Shown: positions 1-11,815, numbered from the stretch's first letter. The stretch: 64,000 nt of DNA from Hibiscus mutabilis (GCA_019671005.1 CM033725.1:36974678-37038677); one strand, 5' to 3'. The notes: generated by a model from the letters alone, not told the origin. Numbers and translations are program-made.

Positions 1-2297
1 TTATGTATAAATAAATAAATTATATTATAAAAACTATGTATCATATGTACTACAAAACTTGTATTATACATATTAAAAAGCTTTGCATATTGTACATAAA
101 AATATATTATATTGTAGAAACTATATTATATATATACCGTACTTTATAAAAAATTGTATGTTATATATTTAAGAAAACTATATAATATACTTTATAAAAA
201 CCATATGTTATGTTTTATAAACAAACTATATTATATATCATATATATTATAATTATCGCATAAAATGAATATCAAGCCTCAATACAAGCATATTAACAAC
301 AAACATGGATAAACATAATACATAAAAAAGGCATAAAAAATTAAATATGCATGATAATAAGAGGATTACTCAACACTGGACATGGACCTAATCGAACAAA
401 CAAAAATCTAGAGGGCCAGATTTAAAGAAAAGAAAGGGGACGAGATTGAAAAGCCTTTTAAAGTTCCAGGGACCGGGGTATAATTTGCAAGGGCGGAATG
501 GCCTGAGCCCGTGATTATCCCACACGAAAGGACTAAAACGATGATTTGCCCATACGAAAGGACCGCGGGCGTTATTAAATTAGGGCAGAGGGTTTTAAAA
601 ATCAATTTTACCAATTTTAAAATGAGGGCCAATTATATAACACACAAAAAAAAAATTAAAACAAAAAACTTTACAACATTAATCCTCTCCCGACCTTCTT
701 CTTTCTCCCCGAAGAGGGGATGAACACCGCCTTGTATTCATCCCCAAACCCAAAAACTGACGAACAAACCCAGAAACCTTTGTTAAACCTAGAAACCGGC
801 AAGGCTCTGCCGCGCCGGCCGCCGCTCGCCGGCGACCCCAAAACCACTTTGGTTCGACTCCTTTCTTTTTTATAAAACCAAATCTGCTCTTTAATCTTTG
901 AAAACAACGAGAAAAACCCCTCTTTCTTTTATAAACAGAAATGAAAACCCCTTTGAGAACCCAAACACGAAATGACCCTCTCTTCGACCTACACCCCTTT
1001 TGTTTCACCATTCACGACCCCGAGAGGCCGGAAGGCTTATCAACGGCAAAGAAGGGTGGTCTGACCCGAGAGAAAGGTCGAACACCGAAGGTAAAACAAA
1101 TCTAAACCCTAGTTTGTTTCAGTACATGCTTATAATTATATTCAGAAATAAAAAAAGAAAGGGGAAGTATACCTCTGAAAATTTTTGAGGCTGCCTTTTT
1201 GTTCTCTATTGCTTTGAAATTCCCATCTAGGGTTACAATGCTTAGGGCTTGTTGTTATATACCCCAATATTACATTCATTTAGAAAAATAGATAAATGAA
1301 ACCCTAATATTCCTATTGGCTGCTATTTGGTTTTGGAATTATTCACGCACAATTCTGATTTCTGCCTATTTGTCCCCAAAATTCCCTATAATCTGTTTCT
1401 GCCTCTAACATCGTCCTTGATTTTGTTTTTGTTTTCATGTGACATGGCTGGATGGAGCGCTAGAGGGGACCAGGATAAACGATTGACTTGGCTACGATCG
1501 TGGAAGTATAGTGGTGGTGTGGCATCGTGCCACCGGTCTCTTCGATTGACGTGGTGGCCACGTTGGAAGGTCGATCGGCACACGTAGAAGCAAAGCTAGG
1601 AGATAAATAGGCACGCACACGCGCGTATGGGAACCAGAGAGCCACGTATGGGCACGTGCAAGATGACACTTCTGGTTGCATCTGGTCCATCAGATCAGAA
1701 ACAGGTCTGACGGTTGAAATTGGGCTGCGTAAAAACAACAAAGGGGATTAGCTTAGGGCCCTAATAGGCTTAGTACGCAATGTATAAGACTATTGGGCTG
1801 GTTATAATTGTAAATGGACTATTGATATATATATATATATATGGGCTGACTTTTATACATTGGGTTTTATTTAATGTATCTTCTTTAGCTTAATTTAATA
1901 TCAATAATAACAAAGATGAATACTAGTAGTAATGACTATATAATAACACTACGATAATATAACATTAACATTTTGGGATTTTCAATTTAACTACATATAA
2001 TAATAATAATACTAAGCCAAAATTCAAAGTTAATACTTAATTGTAATATTAGTAATATTTAGGGGTTTTTTCTTCGAATGGATAATAGTGTGATAACAAA
2101 TAACATAATAGATAAAAATAGTAATATTTTGGCTTTTGGATTTTAAACAATAATCATATATATACTATATACTAATAACATAGATAAAGTAGATAAACAA
2201 AGCCCTTTGTATATATTCTCATAGATAGTAGCACCATATAAGAAAGCCCATTATTGCAAAAAGAACGGGTCACCCCTGGACAAAATTAGTGATTACA
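1..2297 (-). mobile_element. Tat/Ogre-like LTR fragment (outer end of a 5' LTR)
   Basis: The right end reads ACAAAATTAGTGATTACA on the plus strand, so the minus strand starts TGTAATCACTAATTTTGT. The two LTRs of the large element at 35624-49888 belong to the same family: the first has the same end at 39254, and both share AT-rich blocks of TATATTATA and CATATGT type. The middle part (about 360-1750) is GC-richer and clearly diverged, so this is another subfamily. The bases just right of 2297 are not pyrimidine-rich, unlike the purine-tract junction at 39255. I therefore infer that this is the outer edge of a 5' LTR whose element continues left of the window. No protein is encoded; the open frames here are chance. 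Confidence 0.7.
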
Positions 2298-3810
2298 GAC
2301 ATATTTTGACACAAGGTGTAGTCAAAAGTAATTGTACGATTTCATAAATGAAATGAAGACGATGTGGATTGATCTTGTTCTTGATGAAATTGGTTTTGGG
2401 TCCTTAGTTTTTATAAAATCTCACATTCTACACTATGACCTATGTGGGGAATTGATGGAAAGTTTTGATTTAGATAGGAATGTTACTCAGTTTGAGGGAC
2501 ACAACATTCATGTATCAGTTGAAGATGTAGAAGCTATATTGGGCCTGAAGAATAAGGGTGTTGATGTTAATGAAGTGATGTTGAGGGAGAATGGTAGAGA
2601 ACTCGGTGAAAAGTATAAGCTCATCACGATTTTCACATTTGGTAAAATCAAGCAAGATGTACTATCTGGTTCTTTGAAGGGGATAATCTGGAAGCAAGTG
2701 TGTTGCTATACATTATTGGAGTTTTTCTATGTCCTGCTGCTGAGATACGTCAAAGTCTAGATTTGTTGAAGTTGTTGTGCGACGCTTGCTTACAGGGAAA
2801 AGTGAATTGGTATAAGTATGTTTACGACACGCTTATTGACATAATAAGCTTTATACAAAGTTCGGGAAGGCACGTTTACTTAAACTGGTGCATTGCAGTC
2901 TTAGAGGTAAAGTTTAATTAGAATTAGTAATGAGAAATAGGTGGAACTGAGTATTATCATATAAATTAATATTATGTTGTGAATGATATAGAATTTAGGT
3001 TAGGCTGTATGATTATTGGTCTGGATTTGATAGCATAGCCAGTGCAACTTCTAATTGTGGTAAGGCTTGCATTATGCACTAGGTGCAGTCAGAGGTCGCG
3101 TGTGTTTATGCCCGCTTGAAGAGCACCCGAGTTGTGAATATACCAAAGGTATTTGCTGGATTATTATTCGTCTATTATGTCATTTGTGATCATGGTTAAT
3201 TAATTATATACTTTCACGATGAAGATTATTGCCTGGAAGTAGCCATTACCTGAAACTGTTGAAGAACCTAAAGTTGGCGATGTCATGGAAGCAACCAAAG
3301 GCAGGAAAGCTTCAAAGAGACGTAAGGTAATATATAATGTGTCATAGTATTACTCATTTATTTTGGGAAATGTGAAATTTTAGTATTTATTTATTTCGCA
3401 AGGTTGCTTCTGCGGAGTACGATGTTGCAGTATACAACAACGGTGATGCAACGAGGGAAATGTTGTCGGGGATGCTCTAGCAAATGATTTCTAAGGTAAA
3501 AGAGGCTGTTAATACGAGAATTAAGAAGAAATTTATATGTGGGGAGCAAATAATATCCCACGTGAATGGGCTAAAAGAGGTAGTGAAAGTGGGAATTGAG
3601 AAGCAAATTAAAGGCGCGAAGAAATTGGACAGTATGAGGGGGTTGATGATACGATGTTGGGAGAGAAATTTAGTAGTCTTTCTGAAGATGTTGCGGAAGT
3701 AAGGGCCGATATGACCAACTTGAAGAAGATTTTGGAGAAGAATATGGACGATTATGAACTGAAAATAAACGATTTAGAAGTCAAAATTGTTGGTGACATC
3801 AAATTGTACT
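2298..3810 (+). pseudogene. Plant mobile domain (PMD/DUF1985-like) protein gene fragment, multi-exon
   Basis: The translation shows the pattern of plant mobile-domain proteins: DEIGFGSLVFI, then LMESFDLDRN, then VEDVEAILGLKNKGVDV. After a frameshift near 2680 it continues with IGVFLCPAAEIRQSLDLL and NWYKYVYDTLIDII. Probable exons are 2298-2906, 2999-3148, about 3225-3326 and 3403 onward, separated by AT-rich GT-AG introns of roughly 75-95 bases. The last part (about 3654-3790) encodes a coiled-coil stretch (MLGEKFSSLSEDVAEVRAD). In plants such domains occur in host genes and in Mutator-like elements, often upstream of an Ulp1-like peptidase; no peptidase is seen here. The 5' end is cut by the LTR at 2297 and the 3' end by the opposing transposase fragment. 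The frameshift and several stops make it a pseudogene. Confidence 0.6.
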
Positions 3811-4617
3811 TTATATTCCTTGCCCGATTTTTATATTTTGCCAAATAAATACGGCTAACACTGTTACCGTCGTCTTCTTGCCGTGATACACTATACAATG
3901 TCTCCTGCATAAGTTCCTCTTCGAAGGTCCTAAATGATTTTCTTGTATACACTTTAGCTACATGACCTTCTAGCTCTTTCAATTGTGACAACAACATCGG
4001 TGTACTCTATGTACAAACAAAATCTGAGCTCAACTCTTCCAGGCAGATTTGACCTATGGCATCTTCAATTGCATGAATAAACTCTAAATATGTCTTCTTG
4101 CACTTAAGGAAAATAGCCAGAGATGCATTCATCGATTCACACCTTTGGGTTAACCGCATTTTTGCAAAAAATGACCCATCATATACGTTTGTGCCCATAA
4201 CTCTCGGGTGTTGCTCTTCTCCAACACTTACTGATTCTTTTCCAAATTAAACTTCTGAATAGTTGTCTCCCATTGTTCATCAAATTGCTCAGGTGTCCAC
4301 CAAGCATACATGCATCTTCTAAATTCCTGTAAAATTTTGATCCCCAATATTTGCTTGTGCATTTCGAGCTAGATGCCAAGAACATATTCGATGTTTAGCA
4401 TCGGGAAAAATATTTTTGATCGCCTTCTGCATTTCCTTATCTCTATCGGTACAATTGAAAATAGAGACTTCTCTAGCATAGCTTCCACAAAATTATTTAA
4501 GACCTAATCAAACGTATCTGTGGTCTTGTCCGCAAGGACAACAACAACAAACACAATTGTTTGATGGTGGTGATTTAAACCAACGATGGGCATAAGAGGT
4601 CGACCGTATGCATTACC
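3811..4617 (-). pseudogene. FAR1-type Mutator-like (MULE) transposase fragment
   Basis: Read on the minus strand from 4617 down, the peptides match the FAR1/MULE transposase core. They are PIVGLNHHHQTIVF, then a degenerate segment ending PDAKHRICSWHLARNAQ, then WWTPEQFDEQW, then FFAKMRLTQRCESMNASLA, then HVAKVYTRKSFRTFEEEL. The WHLARNA and TQRCESMNA blocks are hallmarks of the family. Frameshifts (for example near 4365) and stops (near 4225 and 4500) inactivate it. The N-terminal part, including the DNA-binding domain and first catalytic residues, is lost because an LTR begins at 4618. It lies tail to tail with the mobile-domain gene fragment. Intact family members act in the nucleus as DNA transposases; FAR1 and FHY3 are domesticated relatives. 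Confidence 0.75.
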
Positions 4618-6633
4618 TGTCACACCTCAAAAATCAGTCTAGTCGGGGTTAAGTTCCGGTGACCGAATATTCTATACCAATAATATAATTAGCTCGATCT
4701 TGTACCTAATTTGAAGTAGTAAAGGTTATTCGGGTTAACCGTATCAGTTTATTATTATTATTATTATTATTATGATTATAAAAAATGAGATAAAGGTCGT
4801 GGGACCCACGGCCAATTCCTTTAAATTAAAGGAATTACCATGGGCAATTCCACGAATTGGGACACCCGGCTTATGGCTCCCCAGGTTAGGGGTGGGACGT
4901 GGCCCTTATGGCATGACATGCCCACCACGTGGCTAAGGCAAAAGGGTATTTGCCCCAAATAATTGCCACGGCTCCAAGCCTCATGGAGGATGAGGAATCA
5001 ATTTGGGGGCTGGCAGATTGGGTATAAAAGGGAGGAGATTATGGGCAAGGAAGAGAGAAAGTAAGGGAGAAACAAATAAATCGATTCAGTGATAGGTTGG
5101 TAAGATCGAGTATTTTAGTTTGACAATTTGAATCTTAGCTGTTGATTGGGGTTGATAAAGAACAACCGTCATCTCTTCTAAAAGCCAAGAATAAAGGCAC
5201 CATTATCTGAGAGTCTTAAAAACATCAGGTTGTCGAGGTGAGTGTAGTTGTGTCAAGGGATAAGCTCGGTGCCATCCCGTTGCATTATTTTGTGATTATG
5301 TTTGTATTTGTTTAAGGGCTCACGTAGAGCAACTATGTTGAATTCGATTGGCAAATCTGGTAAGTACCTACATTGCTTTGATATGTGCAAATATGACTAT
5401 GATATGCTACATGTATATGATATATGAAAATAATAGGAAATGTGACATGATATGGAGCTAAGGCTCATTTTGATATGATATGACTTGAAAAATATGGACT
5501 ATGTGATTTGTGTAATTATGGACATTGGATATAATTGGCATGCCATAAGATTACTGAGCTCATTTAAGTAAGGGAGGACTACGGTCCAGGGCTACAGCCT
5601 ATATGTGAGGGAAATAAGGTTGGTTGTGTAAGGAATATATCTCGGAGCTACAGCTCAAGGGTTACGGCCTATTCTCCGTTATATGTGTTGGTGTACAGGG
5701 GAATCCGTGTATCCAACAGTACCTAATGTGATATGTGCCTATGAATTATGCTATGACTATATGGTTATGATATGACTATGTGACATGTAATATATGAATA
5801 TGAAAGCATGAGAATATGTGTAATAAGCATGAATTGTGCATAGCTTATTATGACTACTTGTATATTTGATTATCATGCATTTCATTGTAAATGTTATAAT
5901 TACCTCACTAGGCTATGTAAGCCTATGTGTGTCTCATGCATTTTTAGGACCTTGATCAATTTCGAGCCTTGATCATGTTATTGCGGTTGCAAGTGACGTC
6001 CTTGCCATATATGTATGTTATCTTTTGCTATAAACTCCTAGTAAAGTGGCATATGGTCCAACTTGTCTTATATAAGCCCTTCTATGATTGTATGATGACT
6101 TGGTAATATGGTTTTGTTGTATGCCTAGATTGGGATAGGTTAAAATGGTTAAAAAGTGTCTAAAATGAGCCTAAGGTAAAAACTTGGTAATGGATTTCAA
6201 ATGCCCTAAAATTTGATATACCAATAGAAACATGGTTCATAAGTGTACTAGTAAAATTTGGTAAATTTAGTTAAGTCACAGAACTGATTTTTTTCGTCTC
6301 AAATTGGTTTAATTGGCGTAGTAATTCGATAGGTTCTAATAGTGAAACCTTTATATCAATAATTGGAGAGTTTAATTTCAATTGGTAATGCGAAATTGGA
6401 TTAAAATCAACAACTGGTAAAAATTTACAATTAGTCCCCAAGGTTAAGAAAAGTTTAAAATTGACCCCAACTCCGATTAAGTTTAGTAACAAACAAAGTG
6501 GATAAGTCTTAAGAATAATCAATATGATACTTAGATTAGGTTTTAAACTCTAAACCCTATTCTGAACCTTTGATTAGTCTTCCAATAACACTTTCTGACC
6601 CAGATCTCTACCAGACCGGGAAGAGGTGTTACA
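4618..6633 (+). mobile_element. Ty3-gypsy (chromovirus-like) 5' LTR
   Basis: The LTR begins TGTCACACCTC and ends GAGGTGTTACA, forming short inverted ends (TGT...ACA). A tRNA-Met primer site follows four bases later at 6638. Its length is about 2.0 kb. Such ends and the TGTCACACC start are usual for Tekay/Del-type chromoviruses, which fits the aspartic-protease remnant downstream. It sits inside the FAR1 transposase fragment; the five bases before it are TTACC. There is a (TTA)n run near 4750. A possible promoter box, GGTATAAAAGG, lies near 5020 in the right place for a U3-R border. Confidence 0.75.
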
Positions 6634-7136
6634 ATTATGGTATCAGAGCCTAGGTTTAGTCAATTCTAGGACTAACTAGGCATCCGTTATGAGTCTGTGT
6701 CTACATATGCCACTTAGGAGTAATTGAATATGTATTTTGTGACTTGCAACTTACACGATTTAATTCTTATGTGTAATTTGATCTAAAATGGCTGGTCTAC
6801 CGATAGAAGGGTAATGAACGAACCTCATCCTGGTTCCTCCTCCACTTAGGGGGACATCCTGAGACCTAAAATCCAACCCAAGTGTGTGGGACAGAACGAA
6901 CCACCTCACTCTCCATCAATGCCACCCGCTCAGCAGGCGTATCTGGTGTCCATGGCGGACATGATTAAATAAGTGGTGGAGTTATGTTCTGAACTTGTTT
7001 ATACTTTGATAGATCCAGGCTCCACACATTCCTTTATTAGTGAACCCTTGATTGAAAAGTATACTTTAGAATGTGAACCTGTTGCTTCCAAGATACTTGT
7101 CTCAAATCGGCTAGGAGATAGTGTGGGATTGCCAGA
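6634..7136 (+). pseudogene. Gypsy leader plus collapsed gag/protease remnant
   Basis: After the primer site comes a leader and an ATG at 6788 followed at once by stops. At about 6973-7125 an aspartic-protease segment appears: VYTLIDPGSTHSFISEP, with D-P-G-S-T in place of the usual D-S/T-G core. Almost all of gag is missing between them, so the interior has suffered a large deletion. Reverse transcriptase, RNase H and integrase are absent. The remnant ends where LINE-type sequence begins near 7137, so the gypsy and LINE frames are fused in one open frame (6973-7320) by chance. Confidence 0.6.
6638..6652 (+). promoter_or_regulatory. Primer binding site (initiator tRNA-Met type)
   Basis: TGGTATCAGAGCCTA directly follows the LTR end at 6633. 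The first 12 bases match the complement of the initiator tRNA-Met 3' end used by many plant retrotransposons to prime minus-strand synthesis. Confidence 0.85.
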
Positions 7137-7331
7137 GACTTTTAGAGGTTGGATTGTCACATGTATCACTCTATCAAAGTTTGTAGTTGCTTTTAATGGG
7201 AGTCTCATTGGGTTTTTCCCTGGTCAAAGGGGTGTGAGGCAGGGGGATCCGCCATGCTTGATGAGGCTGCCAATAGAGGAATCTTCAGGTACCATCCAAA
7301 ATACAAGAAAGTTGTCTTGACCCATCTTTGT
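7137..7331 (+). pseudogene. LINE reverse transcriptase fragment, left part of a split LINE
   Basis: The peptide FVVAFNGSLIGFFPGQRG followed by VRQGDP matches the LINE RT block around the RQGDPLSP motif. After a frame change the sequence reads LDEAANRGIFRYHPKYKK and then VVLTHLC, which normally runs directly into the F-A-D-D catalytic box. The reading stops at 7331 where a copia LTR begins. The missing continuation (VDDLLIFCKGT) is found at 14852, so the two pieces are one LINE split by a later insertion. Confidence 0.8.
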
Positions 7332-7370
7332 TGTTGGGGCACACTAGTACACCCCATGGAATTCTCTAAT
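7332..7370 (-). mobile_element. Copia-A 3' LTR stub
   Basis: TGTTGGGGCACACTAG and the following CACCCCATGG match the terminus of the other Copia-A LTRs (7665, 11664, 32776, 52145). The homology stops after about 38 bases and integrase sequence follows, so a deletion removed the rest of the LTR and the 3' part of the interior. Confidence 0.8.
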
Positions 7371-7664
7371 TGAAGAGCCTTAATGCATGTTCCTTAAGAA
7401 AGTTGCCATGCATATTCCTTAATAAGGTCACCAAAATCTAAACTTAAGTATTCTCCTCCTCGATCTGATCGAAAAGCCTTTATGTTTTTTCTTAGTTGGT
7501 TTTGTACTTCATTTTTAAATTCGTTGAACTTTTCAAGGACTTCAGATTTATGATGATTTAGGTAAATGTACACATATCTACTAAAATCAACTGTGAAAGT
7601 AATGAATTAATGAAACCCTCCTCTAGCTTGTGTATTCATTGGTCCACATACATCACTATGTATT
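7371..7664 (-). pseudogene. Copia-A integrase fragment
   Basis: Minus-strand translation gives FEKFNEFKNEVQNQL followed by AFRSDRGGEYLSLDF, the block that carries the second catalytic aspartate of copia integrases (usual form A-L-R-S-D-R-G-G-E-Y). Stops interrupt the frame. It is contiguous with the segment at 9364 once the solo LTR at 7665-9363 is removed, as shown by the uninterrupted copy at 54660-54720. Confidence 0.75.
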
Positions 7665-9363
7665 TGTTGGGTCACGCCGGTACACCCCATGGCACAGTGG
7701 AAAAATTATTCGGCGATTACCAACAGAGATCTATGTACGAAGAACGAATCGGGGTGTATAAGGGTGAAGAATTACCTATTTAAAATCTGAAATTTTAAAT
7801 TTGGAGGAGATAGATATCCAATCACGATTCCACGGTTTTGATTCCTAAGCAGCAACGACAACGCTCCGACCTCTACATAGTTCACCCAATTGAAATGAGC
7901 ATATAAAAACTTTTTAAACTATTTAGAGGGTTTTTCCAAAAGCATTAATGATTGCTAGATCTCTCATGCCTTTATATAGCCTTTGAAATCCTAATTCAAC
8001 TCATATTAAGATTTCAATATATATATTAATATATATAATCCTAATTTAACTTTAATTAGGATTTCAATATATATATTAAATATATATAATCTCAATTCAA
8101 CTTAATTAGGATTTCAATATATATATTAAATATATATAATCCCAATTCAACTTTAATTAGGATTTCAATATATATATATTAAATATATATAAACCCAATT
8201 TAACTTAATTAGGATTTCAATATATATTAATATATATAATCTCAATTCAACTTTAATTAAGATTTCAATATATATATTAATTTAAATCAAATTATATTAT
8301 TTATGTTACAATAATTATTTTCTTTTAATATTTATCTAATAGTTAAATTGTATATATATATATATATATCAAATATATATTAATTTAACTAAATTCGTGT
8401 ACAACGAATTTGTACATATATAATTCGTTTAATATATGCTCATTTTAACCGTGTGTGTGACCCTATAGGTTCATGTAACGTTAGTAGTAAATATTAGAAC
8501 ATTTCTAATATTACAAACAATGAGTGGCATCTAGCAATATGTCATTGTCCCCTAAGTTACAAGAAATCATGATTCAACATAACTTTTTCATGATTAATTA
8601 TTTTTCATGTATTACATCCTTTTGTCATTTATATCTAGATTGGACACAAGTCATGGAACAGTCACACTTGTATAATCAATCTAATATTTCTTGATATCTT
8701 GAGTAAACTATTATAAATGAATAACTATGATATCTCATATCAACTTATTTGAGCATGACCATGCATTTCTAGTATTACTCAATCAAGTGGCCTACGATAT
8801 TACTCCTATTATGCAAGAGGGACAAATCCTATCTTGATCAACCATTTCCCACTACATAGATTGTGATATATCCAATATTAGTCTTTATAGAGTGGTCAGT
8901 TACGACACACGCTTGACTGTATCAAAATATGTCACTCACGATGTTGAAATAATGATGATCTCAAGTATAAGGATCATACATGTAGTTATCACTATGAGCA
9001 ATGTTGTGACTGTCACATAATAATCCAAGAAACATGCTCATAGCGGGTCAGTCCAATATGTCGTTCTCTGACACATACTTATGTATTGATTTTGACATTT
9101 CCATGTCAATGACAACACTTTGTCATCAATAAACTACATATTAGTCTTAATGCATTATTGTTGTCCATTCCCACAATAATACTCGACTAAGAACATTTAA
9201 GAATAATCATATTATTCTAAGGACTTTATTATAATTCAGTTTATTTATGCACGCAGAATTGTAACTGAAAATAATAATGGCAATGCCTCTTTATGAATGA
9301 ACAAGGTAAAAACAAATGTCATTTACAATCATCATATGATTGGTCTTTGGGCATACTCTAACA
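7665..9363 (-). mobile_element. Copia-A solo LTR (1.7 kb)
   Basis: It begins TGTTGGGTCACGCC and ends CATACTCTAACA on the plus strand. The flanks GTATT (7660-7664) and ATATT (9364-9368) differ by one base. The uninterrupted second copy reads TATGTATTAATCCC across this site (near 54695), which proves an insertion into integrase sequence. It holds many (TA)n and ATATATTAAATATATA blocks separated by degenerate copies of TTAATTAGGATTTCAA (7990-8290). Confidence 0.9.
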
Positions 9364-9560
9364 ATATTAATCCCAATAAATCACTTGCTCGCTCACTTTT
9401 ACCATTAAAAAGAGCTTTGGTCATTTTTCCCAATAAGCAAGGCTCGTATACATCAAATTGCTCGAAAACAAATGAATCTAAAAATCCATCTTTATGAAGT
9501 TTTGAAATGCATTTTTCACTTATGTGACCCAAGCGACATTGCCAAAGATAAGTTTGATTA
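9364..9560 (-). pseudogene. Copia-A GAG_pre-integrase segment
   Basis: MGHISEKCISKLHKDGFLD, followed by a C-x2-C pair in EPCLLGKMTKALFNG and then SERASDLLGL, is the conserved pre-integrase zinc region of Ty1-copia polyproteins (usual form LGH...C..C). The frame is short and is cut on one side by the solo LTR. The copy at 54604-54864 is nearly the same and reads further into the integrase core (LIHSDVCDP). Confidence 0.85.
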
Positions 9561-9769
9561 CTGTCATTTGTTTTTTTTATCTTTTTGTATTTATGTTGTA
9601 AATGGAATTCTCTTGATCCAAAATATAAAGACCATTTATTAATTTTGTCACACCATAGAAAACATTATCGAGATAAAATGACAACAATTATTCTTAATAG
9701 TTATCTCAAAACCAATCTTGTCGAAACAAAAAATCGAAATAATGTTTTTAGTAAAACTAGGCACAAAAT

Positions 9770-10189
9770 AACAATCCTCTAAACATAAATTAATTCCACT
9801 AGGCAATGATAAAGTATGTGTTCATATAGCTAATGCAACAACTCTTGCTCCATTACCAACCCATAGGTCCACATTATTTTTTCTCAGATTTCTACTCTTT
9901 TGTAGTCCTTGTACATATGTACAAATATGAGAACCACAAGCGGTATCGAATACCCAAGAAGTAGGTGTTGATAAATATTAATATCAATAACATAAATATC
10001 TAAGGCGGACGCTCCGCTTTCATTTGCCTTCTTAACTTTTTCAAGATAAATGGGGCAATCTTTCTTCTAATGACATGTCTTATTACAATGAAAACATTTT
10101 TCTTTCAGCAACATGTCAAGGAAGTTCACGTCGTTCAACTTATCCTTCTCAAAGATTGATTGAAATGATAACGAATTTGTATTTGCCAT
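9770..10189 (-). pseudogene. Copia-A gag (capsid-deleted) and protease remnant
   Basis: The ATG is at 10189 (minus) and starts MANTNSLSF. It runs KDKLNDVNFLDM and then joins directly to a zinc knuckle, KCFHCNKTCH, followed by DCPIYLEKVKKANESGAS. In related copia gag proteins about 200 residues of capsid lie between these two motifs; here they are absent. A decayed protease follows (about 9990-9780). The copy at 55300-55518 carries the same junction. Confidence 0.75.
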
Positions 10190-11647
10190 AATAAGTCTAC
10201 AACAATAAAATATGAACTTTTTTTGCGTACGTTTACAAAGTTTAATTATAAAAGGACTTTATACTCTCACTACTTTTATTAAAATTAATACACTCAAATA
10301 TTCATATCGAAAATACTTTCTGTAAAGTTTTTCTAGTGGGTAGGGATCCAAGATTCGCATTCTCTTAAGTCAGGTTTACTTTTCTCTTAAGATTATGGTT
10401 TATCTAGGTAAGCAACATTTTCTAATTACATCTCATGTAACTCCTTTATTTGGTGAACAACTATTGTCCATAATCATCTTATGATTATCCAAATAACTAC
10501 CCTTTAGGTTTATAATCCTATTAGAGTAACCTAGTTAAGTCTTTAACCAATATTACAACCAATGAATATCACTTGCTTATTCTTCGCGTTTGGCCAATAT
10601 AGATACAAGTACCTCGCTTTAGCAGAACCTACATTGTATCGATCTAGACTTTAACGAGGGTTAACATTATGAGGCAATAAAAGACTTAATATTCATTGAG
10701 GGGCTTTGTGAATATTATCTAACCATTTAACATTTGATCTTATCAATTAACTAGCATGCATCTCATTCGTTCATTTTATTACATACATGAAAAGCAGTAA
10801 ATAAGAATGCAATAGTTATAGCCCATATCCTAAGGTGGCCCGTCCCAAGCCAATGGGAGAACCAAATTATTCTAAGGATAAAAACACTTCTCAAGCATCT
10901 TTCTATCAGCCCACACTTTTTTTCCTCTGGTCCATGCTTCTTCGTATAGATTACAATTTTAGAAACTCGTTTTACATACGAGGGAGTAAGATGAGAAGAG
11001 AATTACAATAGAAGTAGAGAAAGGTAAGACACGCAGGCCATATTTAGAAAACCTTCTAAATAAAAATAAATGGGCTATTGGGCTATAACCATGCATTCCA
11101 AACACCGTGCATATCAAACATAATAACGATGTGGTTTGTTGTTAAGGTCTTACCATATTGTTCCTACGTAGGGGTCAAGGGGCGGAGCCCCTTGTGGGCT
11201 TCGTTAACATCATAGTTGTTACGTAAAAATCTCACATTTTGATGACTTTTATCAACATTATCATGTTTTTCAGGATTTTAAAATCTACAAGGTTTTTACT
11301 GATACAACTCTTGTTACTTTCCCGCATGAAATCTATAGATTAACCATTAGTCTAATTTATAACTATAACCCACATATGTTAACACATAACATCTAAAACG
11401 TTAAAACTCCATATTGAATATGTTAACAATTAACATATAATATTTCAAACCATATCGACAAAGATCCTGAATATTAACTCTTAATCATCGATCTTAGGAA
11501 CATCTTTTAACTAGATTAACAACTTAACCGTGATTGAATCGATTTGCTCGTACAAATATCATATATTCACTCAATAAATCAAAAAATTACATGTACTCAT
11601 ACAATTAAATTACCCAAGTAATTAAAACCCGAATCTGTATCGTACAA
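10190..11647 (-). other. Copia-A 5' untranslated leader
   Basis: About 1.46 kb lies between the primer site and the gag ATG, with no coding signal. The part from 10190 to about 10896 matches 55519-56230 closely, including CCTAAGGTGGCCCGTCCC. The rest (10897-11647) is present only here. The stretch CAAGGGGCGGAGCCCCTTG near 11178 is a near-perfect inverted repeat that could fold in the RNA. Confidence 0.6.
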
Positions 11648-11662
11648 GTGGCTCTGATACCA
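11648..11662 (-). promoter_or_regulatory. Copia-A primer binding site (tRNA-Met type)
   Basis: On the minus strand TGGTATCAGAGCCAC follows the LTR end (CCCAACA) after one base. This fixes the orientation of the element and the LTR border at 11664. Confidence 0.9.
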
Positions 11663-11815
11663 CTGTTGGGACACGTCGGTACACCCCATGGCATAGCGGA
11701 AAAATTATCCGACGATCACCACCATAGATCCATGTACGGGGAATGAATCGAGGTGAAATACGGTGAAAATTAATTTTTTAAAATCTAGAATTTTGAATTT
11801 GGAGAAGATATATAT

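Noticed and set aside
671..1011. Basic R/K-rich minus-strand frames
   Set aside because: They are located in the GC-richer part of an LTR, overlap in two frames and show no family features.
6638..6652. tRNA-like match
   Set aside because: Only the 3'-end complement of tRNA-Met is present, as expected for a primer binding site; no cloverleaf can be formed.
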